Assembly: GCF_012027305.1 (NCBI RefSeq)
Contig: NZ_SNUF01000001.1
Location: 1,116,001-1,180,000, forward strand
Direction of reading: 5' to 3'
Length of the DNA: 64,000 bases
From: Thermococcus sp. MAR1
GTDB taxonomy: Archaea > Methanobacteriota_B > Thermococci > Thermococcales > Thermococcaceae
Below are positions 9,058 to 17,630 of this stretch, piece after piece; the stretch's first letter is position 1; every line of letters begins with the position of its first letter. A program made the translations under genes and the position numbers. The notes beneath the pieces are model-generated. The model worked only from the letters and a program-made list of their open reading frames with translations. It made no database searches and was not told where the DNA came from.

Positions 9058-10818
9058 ATGAACTCTGCTGTAATAGTTCTTCTGGCCGGTGTTATATACC
9101 TGGCCATGTACTTCAGCTATGGCAAAAGCCTTCAGAGCAAGGTCGTCAAGGCCGACCCCAACCGGCCAACTCCAGCCCACAAACTCTACGACGGGGTTGA
9201 CTACGTTCCGGCCCACCCGCTTGTCCTCTATGGCCACCACTTTGCGTCGATAGCGGGAGCAGGACCTATAGTGGGTCCAGCCCTGGCAATGGCATGGGGA
9301 TGGCTTCCGGGACTCATATGGGTCTGGTTCGGAAACGTCTTCATCGGTGCGGTGCACGACTATCTGGCACTGATGTCATCGGTTCGCTACGATGGCAAGT
9401 CCGTCCAGTGGATCGCAGGGAAGCTCATGAGCAGGAAGACCGGCATATCCTTCGAGGTGTACATATGGTTCGCCCTGCTGCTCGTCGTCGCGGCCTTCGT
9501 TGCCGTCACCGCCAAGCTGCTCACAGTAACGCCCCAGGCAGCAACGGCGACGCTCCTATTCCTGCTCGTCGCGGTGATACTGGGATACCTTATGTACAAG
9601 GTCAAGATGGAGTTCAAGATGGCAACGATAATCGGCATCATCCTGCTCATCATAGCAGTGTGGATCGGCCTCAAGTACCCACTGATCTTCGTGGACGGCC
9701 AGACCGACCCGACCTCGGCCGCCTACACAACCGCATACCACTACTGGAACATAATCCTCATGGTTTACATCATAATTGCGGCCTCGCTTCCGGTGTGGAT
9801 ACTCCTCCAGCCCAGGGACTACCTCAACGCCTACATCCTGTGGTTCGGACTGCTCTTCGGCGGCATAGCCCTAATATTCCTGGCCAAGGACTTCGCTGCC
9901 CCGGCGTACACCATGTGGAGCGCCAACGTCATCAAGGGAATCACCGCCGACGGCTCCGTTCCGGTGGCGTCGCCCTTCTGGCCCACGATACCGCTCGTTA
10001 TAGCATGCGGCTCTTTAAGCGGATTCCACTCGCTCGTGGGTTCAGGAACCACGTCAAAACAGCTCGACAATGAAATCCACGGCCTGATGGTGGGTTACGG
10101 TGGAATGTTCACAGAGGGATTCCTCTCCACCATAGTTATAACCTCCATAGCCGTCTACGGAGTCCAGCTTACCGGCCTCAGCGGCGATCCTACCGAGTGG
10201 GGACTCAACTACATCAACGTCGGTGGTCTCGGCACCTTCCTCGGAGGCTACGCCAAGGCAGTCAGCGAGTTCTACGGCGTCAGCGAGACCTTTGGAAAAA
10301 CCTTCGCGACCCTCTGGGTCTCAGCATTCACCCTCACATCGCTCGATACTGCTACGAGGCTCGGCCGCTTCGCCTGGCAGGAACTCTTTGGAATGATCTC
10401 CGACACCAGCAAGGGCACCATGAAGCTCGTTACCAACAAGTGGGTCGCGTCGATAATCATCGCCGGCCTTGGAACGTACCTCGCCTGGGGAGCCGGCTAC
10501 AAGGTCATCTGGCCGGCGTTCAGTGCGATGAACCAGATGCTCGCCAGTATCGCTATGATGACCGCTGCACTTTGGGTCGCAAAGGTCCAGAGGGCTGGAA
10601 ACTGGAGCTGGGCGGTTCTAATACCTGCCCTCTTCCTCTGGATTACGGTGACGGCGGCGATAATCTGGTACCTCATCTACGTGCCGATGGTCGGCCAGTA
10701 CCTCATAGCCGTCAAGGGTGCGCTCGTGGTCAGCCTGCTCCTCAACCTGCTCCTCGCCTGGGACTTCTGGGTCGCCTGGAAGAGACCGAGCGAGGAGTAC
10801 GCCGCGAGCGCGGCCTGA
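9058..10818 (+). CDS. cstA: CstA family transporter (carbon starvation protein A)
   Basis: 586 residues, almost entirely membrane helices. It shows the CstA signature near the N-terminus (HFASIAGAGPIVGPALA) and the later FHSLVGSGTTSKQL segment. Characterised bacterial relatives take up pyruvate or peptides. The ATG at 9058 is 5 bases after GGAGGTG; an upstream in-frame start would run through the promoter (TATA-like GCATTTATATCC at about 9002-9013). A T-rich stretch directly follows the stop. The substrate in this organism is unknown. Confidence 0.9.
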   Translation: MNSAVIVLLAGVIYLAMYFSYGKSLQSKVVKADPNRPTPAHKLYDGVDYVPAHPLVLYGHHFASIAGAGPIVGPALAMAWGWLPGLIWVWFGNVFIGAVHDYLALMSSVRYDGKSVQWIAGKLMSRKTGISFEVYIWFALLLVVAAFVAVTAKLLTVTPQAATATLLFLLVAVILGYLMYKVKMEFKMATIIGIILLIIAVWIGLKYPLIFVDGQTDPTSAAYTTAYHYWNIILMVYIIIAASLPVWILLQPRDYLNAYILWFGLLFGGIALIFLAKDFAAPAYTMWSANVIKGITADGSVPVASPFWPTIPLVIACGSLSGFHSLVGSGTTSKQLDNEIHGLMVGYGGMFTEGFLSTIVITSIAVYGVQLTGLSGDPTEWGLNYINVGGLGTFLGGYAKAVSEFYGVSETFGKTFATLWVSAFTLTSLDTATRLGRFAWQELFGMISDTSKGTMKLVTNKWVASIIIAGLGTYLAWGAGYKVIWPAFSAMNQMLASIAMMTAALWVAKVQRAGNWSWAVLIPALFLWITVTAAIIWYLIYVPMVGQYLIAVKGALVVSLLLNLLLAWDFWVAWKRPSEEYAASAA

Positions 10819-10819
10819 A

Positions 10820-10835
10820 TTTTTTCTTTATTTTT
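10820..10835 (+). terminator. T-rich terminator after cstA
   Basis: A TTTTTTCTTTATTTTT run starts 2 bases after the cstA stop. Archaeal RNA polymerase terminates at such runs. It lies only 20 bases before the next start, so read-through into the following small gene is also possible. Confidence 0.5.
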
Positions 10836-10854
10836 CGATTCTCAGGTGATGGAA

Positions 10855-11145
10855 ATGAAGGACAGAGAAAAAGACCCTCTGAAGAACGTTAGGGCCTTCT
10901 TAAAGGGCTTTTTCGGAGCATTCAAACAGAACTCAACCGAGTACATTGAATTCGAGCTGAGGGAGCTTGAGAACGTCTTCGCGCTCACACTCATGGGGGC
11001 TTTCGTTGGAATCCCCAGCCCGCCTACGACGCTCGTGATAAGAATACTGCCACACATGACGCGCGAGCTGTACGTGATGCAGCGCAGGGCGGTGGATATG
11101 GACGACGTGCTCGGCGAGCTGGCGGGGATGTTTGAAATCACGTGA
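10855..11145 (+). CDS. Small conserved-looking protein, first gene before the ArsA/Get3-like ATPase
   Basis: 96 residues. The ATG at 10855 follows AGGTGA by 5 bases; ATG 10849 and GTG 10846 are alternatives. The protein is mixed alpha-helical with a mildly hydrophobic middle (ALTLMGAFVGIPSPPTTLVI). The next gene starts 9 bases after its stop and encodes the ATPase, so the two are surely co-transcribed. No family recognised; I infer that it acts with the ATPase, perhaps as an adaptor. Confidence 0.75.
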   Translation: MKDREKDPLKNVRAFLKGFFGAFKQNSTEYIEFELRELENVFALTLMGAFVGIPSPPTTLVIRILPHMTRELYVMQRRAVDMDDVLGELAGMFEIT

Positions 11146-11154
11146 GGTGGTCCC

Positions 11155-12147
11155 ATGAGGGAGTTCTTCCTGCCCAAAAAGGGCTACCGCGTCGTCTTTT
11201 TCATAGGCAAAGGCGGAGTTGGAAAAACGACGGGTTCGGCGGCGGCCGCTGCGGCGCTCGCGGAAAGGGGCTACCGGACGCTGATAGTGTCGCTCGACCC
11301 TGCACACAACCTCGGTGACGTGCTGATGGTGAAGCTGAAAGACAAACCGAAGAAGATAGCCGAGAACCTTTACGCCAGTGAGCTCGACATGGAGAAGCTG
11401 ATAAAGACATACCTCAAGCACCTGGAGGAGAGCATGAAGCACACCTACCGCTATCTCACGGTCATAAACCTGGAGAAGTACTTCGAGGTCCTGAGCTACT
11501 CCCCGGGAATCGAGGAGTACGCCACGCTTGAAGCAATAAGGGAAATACTGGTGAAGGGCAATGAGTGGGACGTAATAATCTTCGATACCCCTCCGACCGG
11601 ATTAACCCTCCGCGTTCTCGCGCTCCCCAGGATCTCCCTAATCTGGACGGATAAACTCATCGAGATAAGGAAGGCCATCCTTGACAGGCGCGCCGCGATA
11701 GCCAACATACACGGGGAGCAGGAGTTCACAGTTGAGGGTGAGAAGATAAAGCTACCCACGAGGGAGCAGGACGACGCCGTGATGAAGGAGCTTAAGTCCT
11801 ACCGCGAGGAGGTGGCCTTCGTTGAGGGAGTTATAACCGACCCCAAGAAAACGAGCGTCGTGGCGGTGATGAACCCGGAGATGCTGCCCCTTTATGAAAC
11901 CGAAAGGGCCAGGGAGAGCCTTAGGAAGTTCCGCGTGCCCTTCAACATGATCGTCATGAACAAGGTTCTGGAGCTGAAGACAGAGGTTCCGGAGCTGAAG
12001 GCCAAGCTGGAGGCCCAGGAGCGGGTTCTCGGAGAGGTGGGAAGGAAGTTCAAGGGAATTGATGTTGTGAGGATACCGGTCTTCGCGGAGGAACCCCGCG
12101 GGCTGGAGCGTCTCAGAACCCTCGGGGGAAAGATAGTTGGAGAGTGA
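11155..12147 (+). CDS. ArsA/Get3-family P-loop ATPase
   Basis: 330 residues, one ATPase domain. The deviant Walker A GKGGVGKTTGS, switch I (SLDPAHNLGD) and switch II (FDTPPTGLTL) are those of Get3/ArsA. Get3 delivers tail-anchored proteins to membranes; ArsA drives arsenite export. There is no cysteine anywhere in the protein, so neither the Get3 CxxC zinc dimer site nor the ArsA arsenite-binding cysteines exist. No arsenite pump gene is adjacent. I therefore prefer a targeting or chaperone-type role, not arsenic resistance. It lies in a four-gene operon (10855-13079). Confidence 0.88.
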   Translation: MREFFLPKKGYRVVFFIGKGGVGKTTGSAAAAAALAERGYRTLIVSLDPAHNLGDVLMVKLKDKPKKIAENLYASELDMEKLIKTYLKHLEESMKHTYRYLTVINLEKYFEVLSYSPGIEEYATLEAIREILVKGNEWDVIIFDTPPTGLTLRVLALPRISLIWTDKLIEIRKAILDRRAAIANIHGEQEFTVEGEKIKLPTREQDDAVMKELKSYREEVAFVEGVITDPKKTSVVAVMNPEMLPLYETERARESLRKFRVPFNMIVMNKVLELKTEVPELKAKLEAQERVLGEVGRKFKGIDVVRIPVFAEEPRGLERLRTLGGKIVGE

Positions 12148-12424
12148 AGAAATCTACGAGAGGCTTAAAAGGGTGAAGGAACCCATAACCGGGGCGGATA
12201 TAGTGAGCCTCGGGCTCGTCGAGGCCGTCACCGTCGATGAAGATGGTGTAAGGGTATACCTCCGGCTCTCCGAAGGTCTTCACCACCCGTTTCAGAACGC
12301 CCTCAGCTGGCCCGTTCGCTGGCGGATCGTAAGGGACATCGTCGCTGCCCTCGATGATGTCGCTGGTCTTGAGATACTCGACGCACGAACCCTCGAAAGA
12401 TACTATCCGCTGGAGGAGGATTGA
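12137..12424 (+). CDS. MIP18/DUF59-like small protein
   Basis: 95 residues starting at TTG 12137, overlapping the ATPase stop by 11 bases; GGGGGAAAG upstream is the ribosome site. The pattern IxxADIVSLGLVEAVTVDxxGVRVYL resembles the DUF59/MIP18 fold of iron-sulfur assembly factors such as SufT and PaaD. It lacks the usual cysteine of that family, so an Fe-S role is uncertain. Translational coupling to the ATPase suggests a joint function. Confidence 0.65.
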   Translation: MESEEIYERLKRVKEPITGADIVSLGLVEAVTVDEDGVRVYLRLSEGLHHPFQNALSWPVRWRIVRDIVAALDDVAGLEILDARTLERYYPLEED

Positions 12425-12425
12425 G

Positions 12426-13079
12426 ATGGACAATCAGGTACTGTTTGCTGCGATATTCCTTATTGCCGGCATTTCCGCCCTTCAGTTCTACAGGGGGCGG
12501 AAGCTGAACCTCATGCTGATGGAGCACTACATACAGGCCGTCAAAGAGGTGATCAAACCCGAGGATGAGCTTTACACCTGGCTCGGCGGCTACATCGGCT
12601 TTCGCGCCGAGTACAAGGTCCACAGGGACAACCTCAGAAAGTTCGAGTACACCCTGACACTCCTTCCGAGGCACAGCCTTCTCTACTTCCCGATAGCGTT
12701 GATAACGAGCCGGCACGACAAGCTGTACCTCGTCATCAAGCCGTTCTCGGATATACGAAGGGAGGCCCACCTGATACAGAAAGGCTACTACCGGATGAGG
12801 CCCGGAATAGATAACGAGGAGCTGCTCAGGAAGGAAGTCATCGAGATAGCCGGGAAGCAGTACGAGGCCCTCTACGAGAAGAGGAGGGACGTGGAGAACC
12901 TGAAGGCCCTAATCGAGAGCCTGTCAAGGCCAGCCAACATCAAGCACGTCTCGCTAACACCGAAGACCAACGTATTCTACGTCCAGATGAAGCCCGAACC
13001 CGAAACGATAGGGGAGGACATCAAGAGAATCGTCCGGTTCGCAAACGAGAGGCTAAAGGAGAGTCCCTTCTCTTCCTAA
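12426..13079 (+). CDS. Membrane-anchored protein of unknown function, last gene of the ATPase operon
   Basis: 217 residues from ATG 12426, with GGAGGA just before it and a single base after the previous stop. One N-terminal membrane segment (about 5-22) precedes a basic cytoplasmic domain of about 190 residues with alternating strands and helices. I do not recognise the family. Its coupling to the Get3/ArsA-like ATPase is what one would expect of a membrane receptor or insertase partner, but that is inference only. Confidence 0.75.
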   Translation: MDNQVLFAAIFLIAGISALQFYRGRKLNLMLMEHYIQAVKEVIKPEDELYTWLGGYIGFRAEYKVHRDNLRKFEYTLTLLPRHSLLYFPIALITSRHDKLYLVIKPFSDIRREAHLIQKGYYRMRPGIDNEELLRKEVIEIAGKQYEALYEKRRDVENLKALIESLSRPANIKHVSLTPKTNVFYVQMKPEPETIGEDIKRIVRFANERLKESPFSS

Positions 13080-13137
13080 ATTTCTGCCCTCGCAACCTTT
13101 TTATCGGTTGAACCCATAGTTATACTTGGTGATACCA

Positions 13138-13413
13138 TTGGTTAGTATCCGTCTGAAGGTCGGCCCAAAAGGACAGATAGTCATTCCAAAGGTCTTCAGA
13201 GAAGCTTACGGGATAAATGAAGGTGGAGAAGTCATAGTCGAGCCTACCGATAAGGGACTGATAATTATGCCCAAGAAAAGCAAAGAAGAACTGATTAAAG
13301 AGCTCCTCGAATGGAAGCACAAGAAAGCCAGGGGAAAGCCCGCCAAACTCGGAGAGCTCAGGGGGACAAGCCTTGAAGACGAGTTCGACGAGGTCTGGGG
13401 GATTGACGAATGA
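13138..13413 (+). CDS. AbrB/SpoVT-type antitoxin (VapB)
   Basis: 91 residues. The swapped-hairpin DNA-binding motif is clear near the N-terminus (VGPKGQIVIPKVFREAYGI), followed by a basic helix and an acidic tail that would wrap the toxin. I choose TTG 13138, 4 bases after GGTGAT; GTG 13129 and TTG 13126 are alternatives. A TATA-like CTTTTTATC lies near 13097-13105. It overlaps the PIN toxin gene by 4 bases, and such pairs usually repress their own promoter. Confidence 0.85.
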   Translation: MVSIRLKVGPKGQIVIPKVFREAYGINEGGEVIVEPTDKGLIIMPKKSKEELIKELLEWKHKKARGKPAKLGELRGTSLEDEFDEVWGIDE

Positions 13414-13814
13414 AGCTCTTTATAGATACAAACCTCTTCGTTTACCTCCTAACCAAGACGCCCGAAGACGAGAGAAAGATAATTGAGTTCTACGCCGAAC
13501 TGATTGAAAATCATGACCTTTACACAAGTCCGCTGGTTCTTGACGAGACCATCCACGTTGCAAAAAAGAAATACGGCGTCCCTTACGAGCTTTCGATTGA
13601 GTTCATAGACGAAAAGGTTCTCCCTTACGTTGAAGTTCTCCCCCTGACCGTCTTTGATTACCTGACAGCCAGGGGGATAATCCTCAAGTACAACCTCCGC
13701 CCCTCCGATGCCCTTCACATTGCGGTTATAGAGAACAATGGCCTTCAGGCGGTAGTGAGTGAAGATGAAGACTTTGACGTTCTCCCACTAAAAAGGCTCT
13801 GGTTGGGTGATTGA
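13410..13814 (+). CDS. PIN-domain ribonuclease toxin (VapC)
   Basis: 134 residues. The acidic PIN residues are visible: D in FIDTNLFVYLL, E in LDETIHVAKK, D in PSDALHIA and D in SEDEDFD. VapC proteins cut structured RNA, often initiator tRNA or rRNA, with Mg2+. It is coupled to the antitoxin by an ATGA overlap. The following hydrolase gene starts 2 bases after this stop, so it may be transcribed with the module. Confidence 0.87.
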   Translation: MKLFIDTNLFVYLLTKTPEDERKIIEFYAELIENHDLYTSPLVLDETIHVAKKKYGVPYELSIEFIDEKVLPYVEVLPLTVFDYLTARGIILKYNLRPSDALHIAVIENNGLQAVVSEDEDFDVLPLKRLWLGD

Positions 13815-13815
13815 G

Positions 13816-14640
13816 ATGGATGTTTACAGGGCCAAATTCGGTGAACCAAAGCTCGGCTGGGTCGTTCTTGTCCACGGCTTAGGGGAACACAGCGGAAGGT
13901 ATGGAAGGCTCATTTCGATGCTCACAGATGCCGGCTTCGCCGTCTATGCCTTCGACTGGCCGGGGCATGGTAAGAGTCCCGGCAAGAGGGGACACACGAG
14001 CATCGAGGAGGCGATGGAGATAATCGACGGAGTTATAGATGAAATCGGGGAGAAGCCCTTCCTCTTCGGCCACAGCCTCGGCGGTTTGACCGTCATCAGA
14101 TACGCCGAGACGCGGCCAGATAAAATACGGGGCGTAGTCGCTTCCTCGCCGGCCCTTGCCAAAAGTCCGGAAACCCCGGGCTTCATGGTGGCATTGGCTA
14201 AGTTCCTTGGAAAAATCGCACCGGGAGTTGTCCTCTCCAACGGACTGAAGCCGGAGCTACTCTCCCGGAATCCAGAGGCCGTGAAGCGCTACGTAGAAGA
14301 CCCGCTCGTTCACGACAGGATTTCGGCCAAGCTGGGGAGGAGCATTTTCGTGAACATGGAGCTTGCCCACAGGGACGCAGGGAAAATAAAGGTTCCCGTG
14401 CTGCTAATCGTCGGCACGAGAGACGTGATAACACCGCCCGAGGGCTCAAGGAAACTCCTAGAGGAGCTTGAAGTTGAGGACAAGACGCTAAAGGAGTTCG
14501 AGGGGGCCTACCACGAGATATTCGAGGACCCGGAATGGGCAGATGAACTCCATCAAGTTATAGTGAGATGGTTTGTAGAACACTCCACCAAAGCGAATGA
14601 AGATGGTGCCAATGAAGATTATGGTGATGGAGGCATATGA
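13816..14640 (+). CDS. Alpha/beta hydrolase, monoacylglycerol lipase/lysophospholipase type
   Basis: 274 residues from ATG 13816 after GGGTGAT. Serine hydrolase fold: oxyanion HGLGEHSGRYG, nucleophile GHSLGG (about residue 90), acid D in VGTRDVITP and histidine in AYHEIFED. The HGxGEHxxRY pattern is typical of the monoglyceride lipase/lysophospholipase subfamily. Natural substrate unknown; in an organism with ether lipids it may act on imported lipids or other esters. The 3' end overlaps the next gene. Confidence 0.88.
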   Translation: MDVYRAKFGEPKLGWVVLVHGLGEHSGRYGRLISMLTDAGFAVYAFDWPGHGKSPGKRGHTSIEEAMEIIDGVIDEIGEKPFLFGHSLGGLTVIRYAETRPDKIRGVVASSPALAKSPETPGFMVALAKFLGKIAPGVVLSNGLKPELLSRNPEAVKRYVEDPLVHDRISAKLGRSIFVNMELAHRDAGKIKVPVLLIVGTRDVITPPEGSRKLLEELEVEDKTLKEFEGAYHEIFEDPEWADELHQVIVRWFVEHSTKANEDGANEDYGDGGI

Positions 14641-15211
14641 GACCAGATTCCTCACTCGGCTAATCACGGCCTTTCTGATTCTCTTTGTTTCAGTCATCAT
14701 CCTCATTCTCCTGGCCCTTGTAGGCGGTGGTGCCTCTCAAGAGGCATTCATGGGAATCTCCCTGTACCTAATCTTTGCCCTAATCGTAATGGGTCTCACG
14801 CTCTTCTGTCTGAAAAAGATGGGGGAGGGGCCTAGGAAGGTCGCCTCATTTGCAAGGAACTGCACTCCAAAAGGAAATCGCTTAACGTTCCCCACAGAGC
14901 TTGAGTTCGAGTACGGGAGGATAACCCTCCTCAGCCATCCAGAAAAAAGGCGCCCAGCGAGGAATTTCCAGGTTCTGAAAAGAGAGAAGTCATCCTCTAT
15001 AGAATTCCTCCCAGAGGAATTCAAGCTCTCGGCCATCGTTGGCAGGGGATTCGCCAGCTTTCCCGCGGTAAGAGTGCTCGGTGAATCTTACGGAGGAACG
15101 GTGATACTCTTCATGACCAGCAGAGGGCGGGTCAGCGGTAAAAAGCTCCTCACGACCGCACTCGCGGACGGTCATATTGATGTGGAGATCGAAGGGGTGG
15201 AAGAAAGCTGA
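14612..15211 (+). CDS. Membrane protein with cytoplasmic domain, unknown function
   Basis: About 199 residues. Two membrane helices near the N-terminus (about 17-40 and 50-70) precede a 125-residue soluble domain rich in beta strands. Start uncertain: ATG 14612 has GGTG 3 bases upstream; ATGs at 14597 and 14627 are possible. It overlaps the hydrolase gene. The next reading frame, 15226 onward, continues the same compositional pattern, so the two may form one functional unit. Confidence 0.65.
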   Translation: MKIMVMEAYETRFLTRLITAFLILFVSVIILILLALVGGGASQEAFMGISLYLIFALIVMGLTLFCLKKMGEGPRKVASFARNCTPKGNRLTFPTELEFEYGRITLLSHPEKRRPARNFQVLKREKSSSIEFLPEEFKLSAIVGRGFASFPAVRVLGESYGGTVILFMTSRGRVSGKKLLTTALADGHIDVEIEGVEES

Positions 15212-15225
15212 TTGGCAGGTTTTAC

Positions 15226-15675
15226 ATGCCACCCTGGAGACGGGGTAGATTTGAAGTGGTTCTGAGTGCCCCCGAAAGCCCCGAAGTCAACATCAGGATA
15301 GCCGATTCTTCGATGCAGGGGTTTGAATACTCCCTGCTTCCAGAGGAGAACACCGTCATATTCTGTCCCTACGGTAACCTCACCATAGACAACTTACTCA
15401 GAACCCTCGGTCGCACAGGTGTCGTCATGGGGCACGGGCAGTTTCTGGTAAGGCTACGGTCCCTGAAACCTCGGGCGAGGGAAATACTTGAGTACCCTAT
15501 CAGAGTCAAGCTGGGGAAGAAGAAAACTGGGAATTCTGAAAACTCTCATATCACATCTCTTCTGTCAATTATGTGCTCCAGCTCCGGCCCCGTCTTGATA
15601 AGACCAACGGGGACGCCGACGCGCTCCTCAATTTCTTCAACGAACTCCCTGGCCTTCTTCGGCAGTTCCTCGTAG
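15226..15675 (+). CDS. Unidentified ORF running into purA; 3' end doubtful
   Basis: The frame is open for 149 codons from ATG 15226. The first 105 residues look like genuine protein (strand-rich, balanced composition). The last 43 are antisense to purA and serine-rich, which is unlike real protein. Around 15515-15530 a one-base shift would give a short end (EEENWEF then stop at about 15539) just before purA. The true gene may therefore end there, with an indel, or may truly overlap purA by 130 bases. Function unknown. Confidence 0.4.
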   Translation: MPPWRRGRFEVVLSAPESPEVNIRIADSSMQGFEYSLLPEENTVIFCPYGNLTIDNLLRTLGRTGVVMGHGQFLVRLRSLKPRAREILEYPIRVKLGKKKTGNSENSHITSLLSIMCSSSGPVLIRPTGTPTRSSISSTNSLAFFGSSS

Positions 15676-16565
15676 TCGGTAACTCCGAAGGCATCCTTAT
15701 CGTACTTGTCGAGCATCGTAAGAGCTATCATCGTCGCGCCGTTGAGCCTCGCTGAGTAGCGGGCAAACTCAAAGTCGAACCAGCCCACGCGGCGCCTCCT
15801 ACCTGTGACGGTTCCGTACTCAACAAGGCCCAGCTTCTCAGCCTCATCCTGGTCCATCTCAGTCGGGAACGGTCCAGCTCCAACCCTCGTTGGGAAGCTC
15901 TTGAAGACGACTATGACGTCGTCAACCCTCGTCGGACCTATCCCGACGTCGCTCGCTATGGCCGAGGCGGTAGTGTCCTTCGAGGTCACGTAGGGATAGG
16001 TTCCATAGTAGAGGCTCAGCCCAAAGCCCTGCGTCCCCTCGACGAGTACGAGCTTCCCTTCGTCCAGAGCATCGTTAATTTCCTGAGCCACATCCGTTAG
16101 GTATGGCTCAAGCTCTGGGACTTCCTTTGCAAGCCTCGCCCGCCTCATGACCCTGTCAGCATTAGCTGGTCCGCAACCGCTCCCGGTGGTTCCTATCTTG
16201 TCGTGGAGGTGGCTGTTGCTTCTGTCGAGCTTCTTGTGCTCCTCCTCGATTATGGAACAGCGGTAGTCTATGCCGACCCTCCCGGCGACGTTGAAGTCCC
16301 TGAGGTGCTGGAGCTCGTGGGAGAAAACCTCCGGGTCCACCAGAACGCCCGCTCCGACGAGAAGCCTGGCCCTCGTCTGCATGAAACCCGTCGGAAGCTG
16401 TCTAACCGCGTACTTCTTACCATTGATAAAAACGCTGTGGCCAGCGTTCGTCCCAACGCCGCCGCGCGCTATGACCTCAGGCTCGTCTTTCAGGGCAAGG
16501 TACGCTATGATGGAACCCTTGCCCTCGTCCCCCCATTGACCGCCAACAACGATGTAGCTCGGCAT
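15546..16565 (-). CDS. purA: Adenylosuccinate synthetase (short archaeal form)
   Basis: 339 residues, about 90 shorter than bacterial PurA and typical of Thermococcales. It converts IMP, aspartate and GTP to adenylosuccinate in AMP synthesis. The catalytic loop [10 protein letters not shown] (residues 8-17), the NAGHSV histidine and the IMP-binding [10 protein letters not shown] are present. AAGGAG precedes the ATG. The partner lyase purB is in the same window at 41237-42592. A Ser-rich opposite-strand frame overlaps its 3' end. Confidence 0.95.
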   Translation of the reverse strand: MPSYIVVGGQWGDEGKGSIIAYLALKDEPEVIARGGVGTNAGHSVFINGKKYAVRQLPTGFMQTRARLLVGAGVLVDPEVFSHELQHLRDFNVAGRVGIDYRCSIIEEEHKKLDRSNSHLHDKIGTTGSGCGPANADRVMRRARLAKEVPELEPYLTDVAQEINDALDEGKLVLVEGTQGFGLSLYYGTYPYVTSKDTTASAIASDVGIGPTRVDDVIVVFKSFPTRVGAGPFPTEMDQDEAEKLGLVEYGTVTGRRRRVGWFDFEFARYSARLNGATMIALTMLDKYDKDAFGVTDYEELPKKAREFVEEIEERVGVPVGLIKTGPELEHIIDRRDVI

Positions 16566-16697
16566 GGCTCCTTACCCAGGTTTAAGTCAATAGGGGGCTT
16601 ATAACGGTTTCGAATTAGGCATAAACTTGTTAAACAATGCCAGGACGGCCCGGCAAAAGGTTAAAACCCATGGCAAACACTATCCCTGGGGGTAGCG

Positions 16698-17630
16698 ATG
16701 AGAAACAAGCTGATAGTCGTTACGGGTGGGGCTGGCTTCATAGGCTCCCACATCGCATGGGAGCTCAGCAAGGACAACGAAGTCATAGTCATCGACAACC
16801 TCTACACCGGGAAGGAGGAGAACGTCCCCCCTGGGGCGAAGTTAGTTCAGGCTGACATAAGGGACTACGAATCAATAGCCGAGCTGATAAGTCACGCAGA
16901 TTATGTTTTCCACGAGGCGGCCCAGGTGAGCGTCGTTGAGAGCGTCAGAGACCCGATTTTCACCGAGGAAGTCAACGTCATCGGCACGCTCAACATTCTG
17001 AAAGCCCTTCTGGAAGGTCACGGGAAGCTGGTCTTTGCCTCCTCCGCGGCTGTCTACGGGGACAATCCAAACCTGCCCCTGAAGGAATCCGAGAGACCAA
17101 AACCGCTTTCACCGTATGGAGTGACTAAGGCAGCAGCTGAAGAGTACCTGCGGGTCTTCAACGAGCTCTACGGAGTTCCAACCGTTGCACTGCGCTACTT
17201 CAACGTCTTCGGGCCAAGACAGAGCGCCAACCAGTACGCGGGCGTTATAAGCATCTTCATCAACCGCGCCCTGAAGAACGAGCCGCTCGTCATCTTCGGA
17301 GACGGCAAACAGACGAGGGACTTTATCTATGTGAAGGACGTCGTTAGGGCAAACATACTCGCCGCCGAGAGCCGTAGGAGCAACGGAAAGGTTTTCAACG
17401 TCGCAACCGGAAGGCAGACGACAATCCTAGAGCTGGCGATGAAGATAATCGAGATAACCGGCGCTAACAGTTCAGTACTCTTCGACAAGCCCAGACCCGG
17501 AGACATAAGGCACAGCCTCGCGGATATAAGCGAGATCAAGGGGCTCGGCTTTGAACCGAAGTTCTCGCTAGAGGAAGGATTGAAAAAGACGGTGGAGTGG
17601 TACGCTATGGCCCATCGGATGGGAGGGTGA
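16698..17630 (+). CDS. NAD-dependent sugar-nucleotide epimerase (UDP-glucose 4-epimerase type)
   Basis: 310 residues, extended short-chain dehydrogenase fold. The Rossmann motif GGAGFIGSH (about residues 10-18), a serine in FASSAAVYG and the catalytic YGVTK pair (about 143-147) are intact; NVFGPRQ and GDGKQTRDFIYV are typical of GalE-like enzymes. Such enzymes epimerise UDP-glucose or UDP-GlcNAc for glycan synthesis; exact substrate not determined. GGGGGTAG lies upstream of the ATG. Its end overlaps the convergent DUF2341 gene by 26 bases. Confidence 0.88.
   Translation: MRNKLIVVTGGAGFIGSHIAWELSKDNEVIVIDNLYTGKEENVPPGAKLVQADIRDYESIAELISHADYVFHEAAQVSVVESVRDPIFTEEVNVIGTLNILKALLEGHGKLVFASSAAVYGDNPNLPLKESERPKPLSPYGVTKAAAEEYLRVFNELYGVPTVALRYFNVFGPRQSANQYAGVISIFINRALKNEPLVIFGDGKQTRDFIYVKDVVRANILAAESRRSNGKVFNVATGRQTTILELAMKIIEITGANSSVLFDKPRPGDIRHSLADISEIKGLGFEPKFSLEEGLKKTVEWYAMAHRMGG

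Noticed and set aside
11155-12147. Arsenite efflux ATPase ArsA
   Set aside because: Single ATPase domain, no cysteines and no ArsB or ArsR gene alongside.
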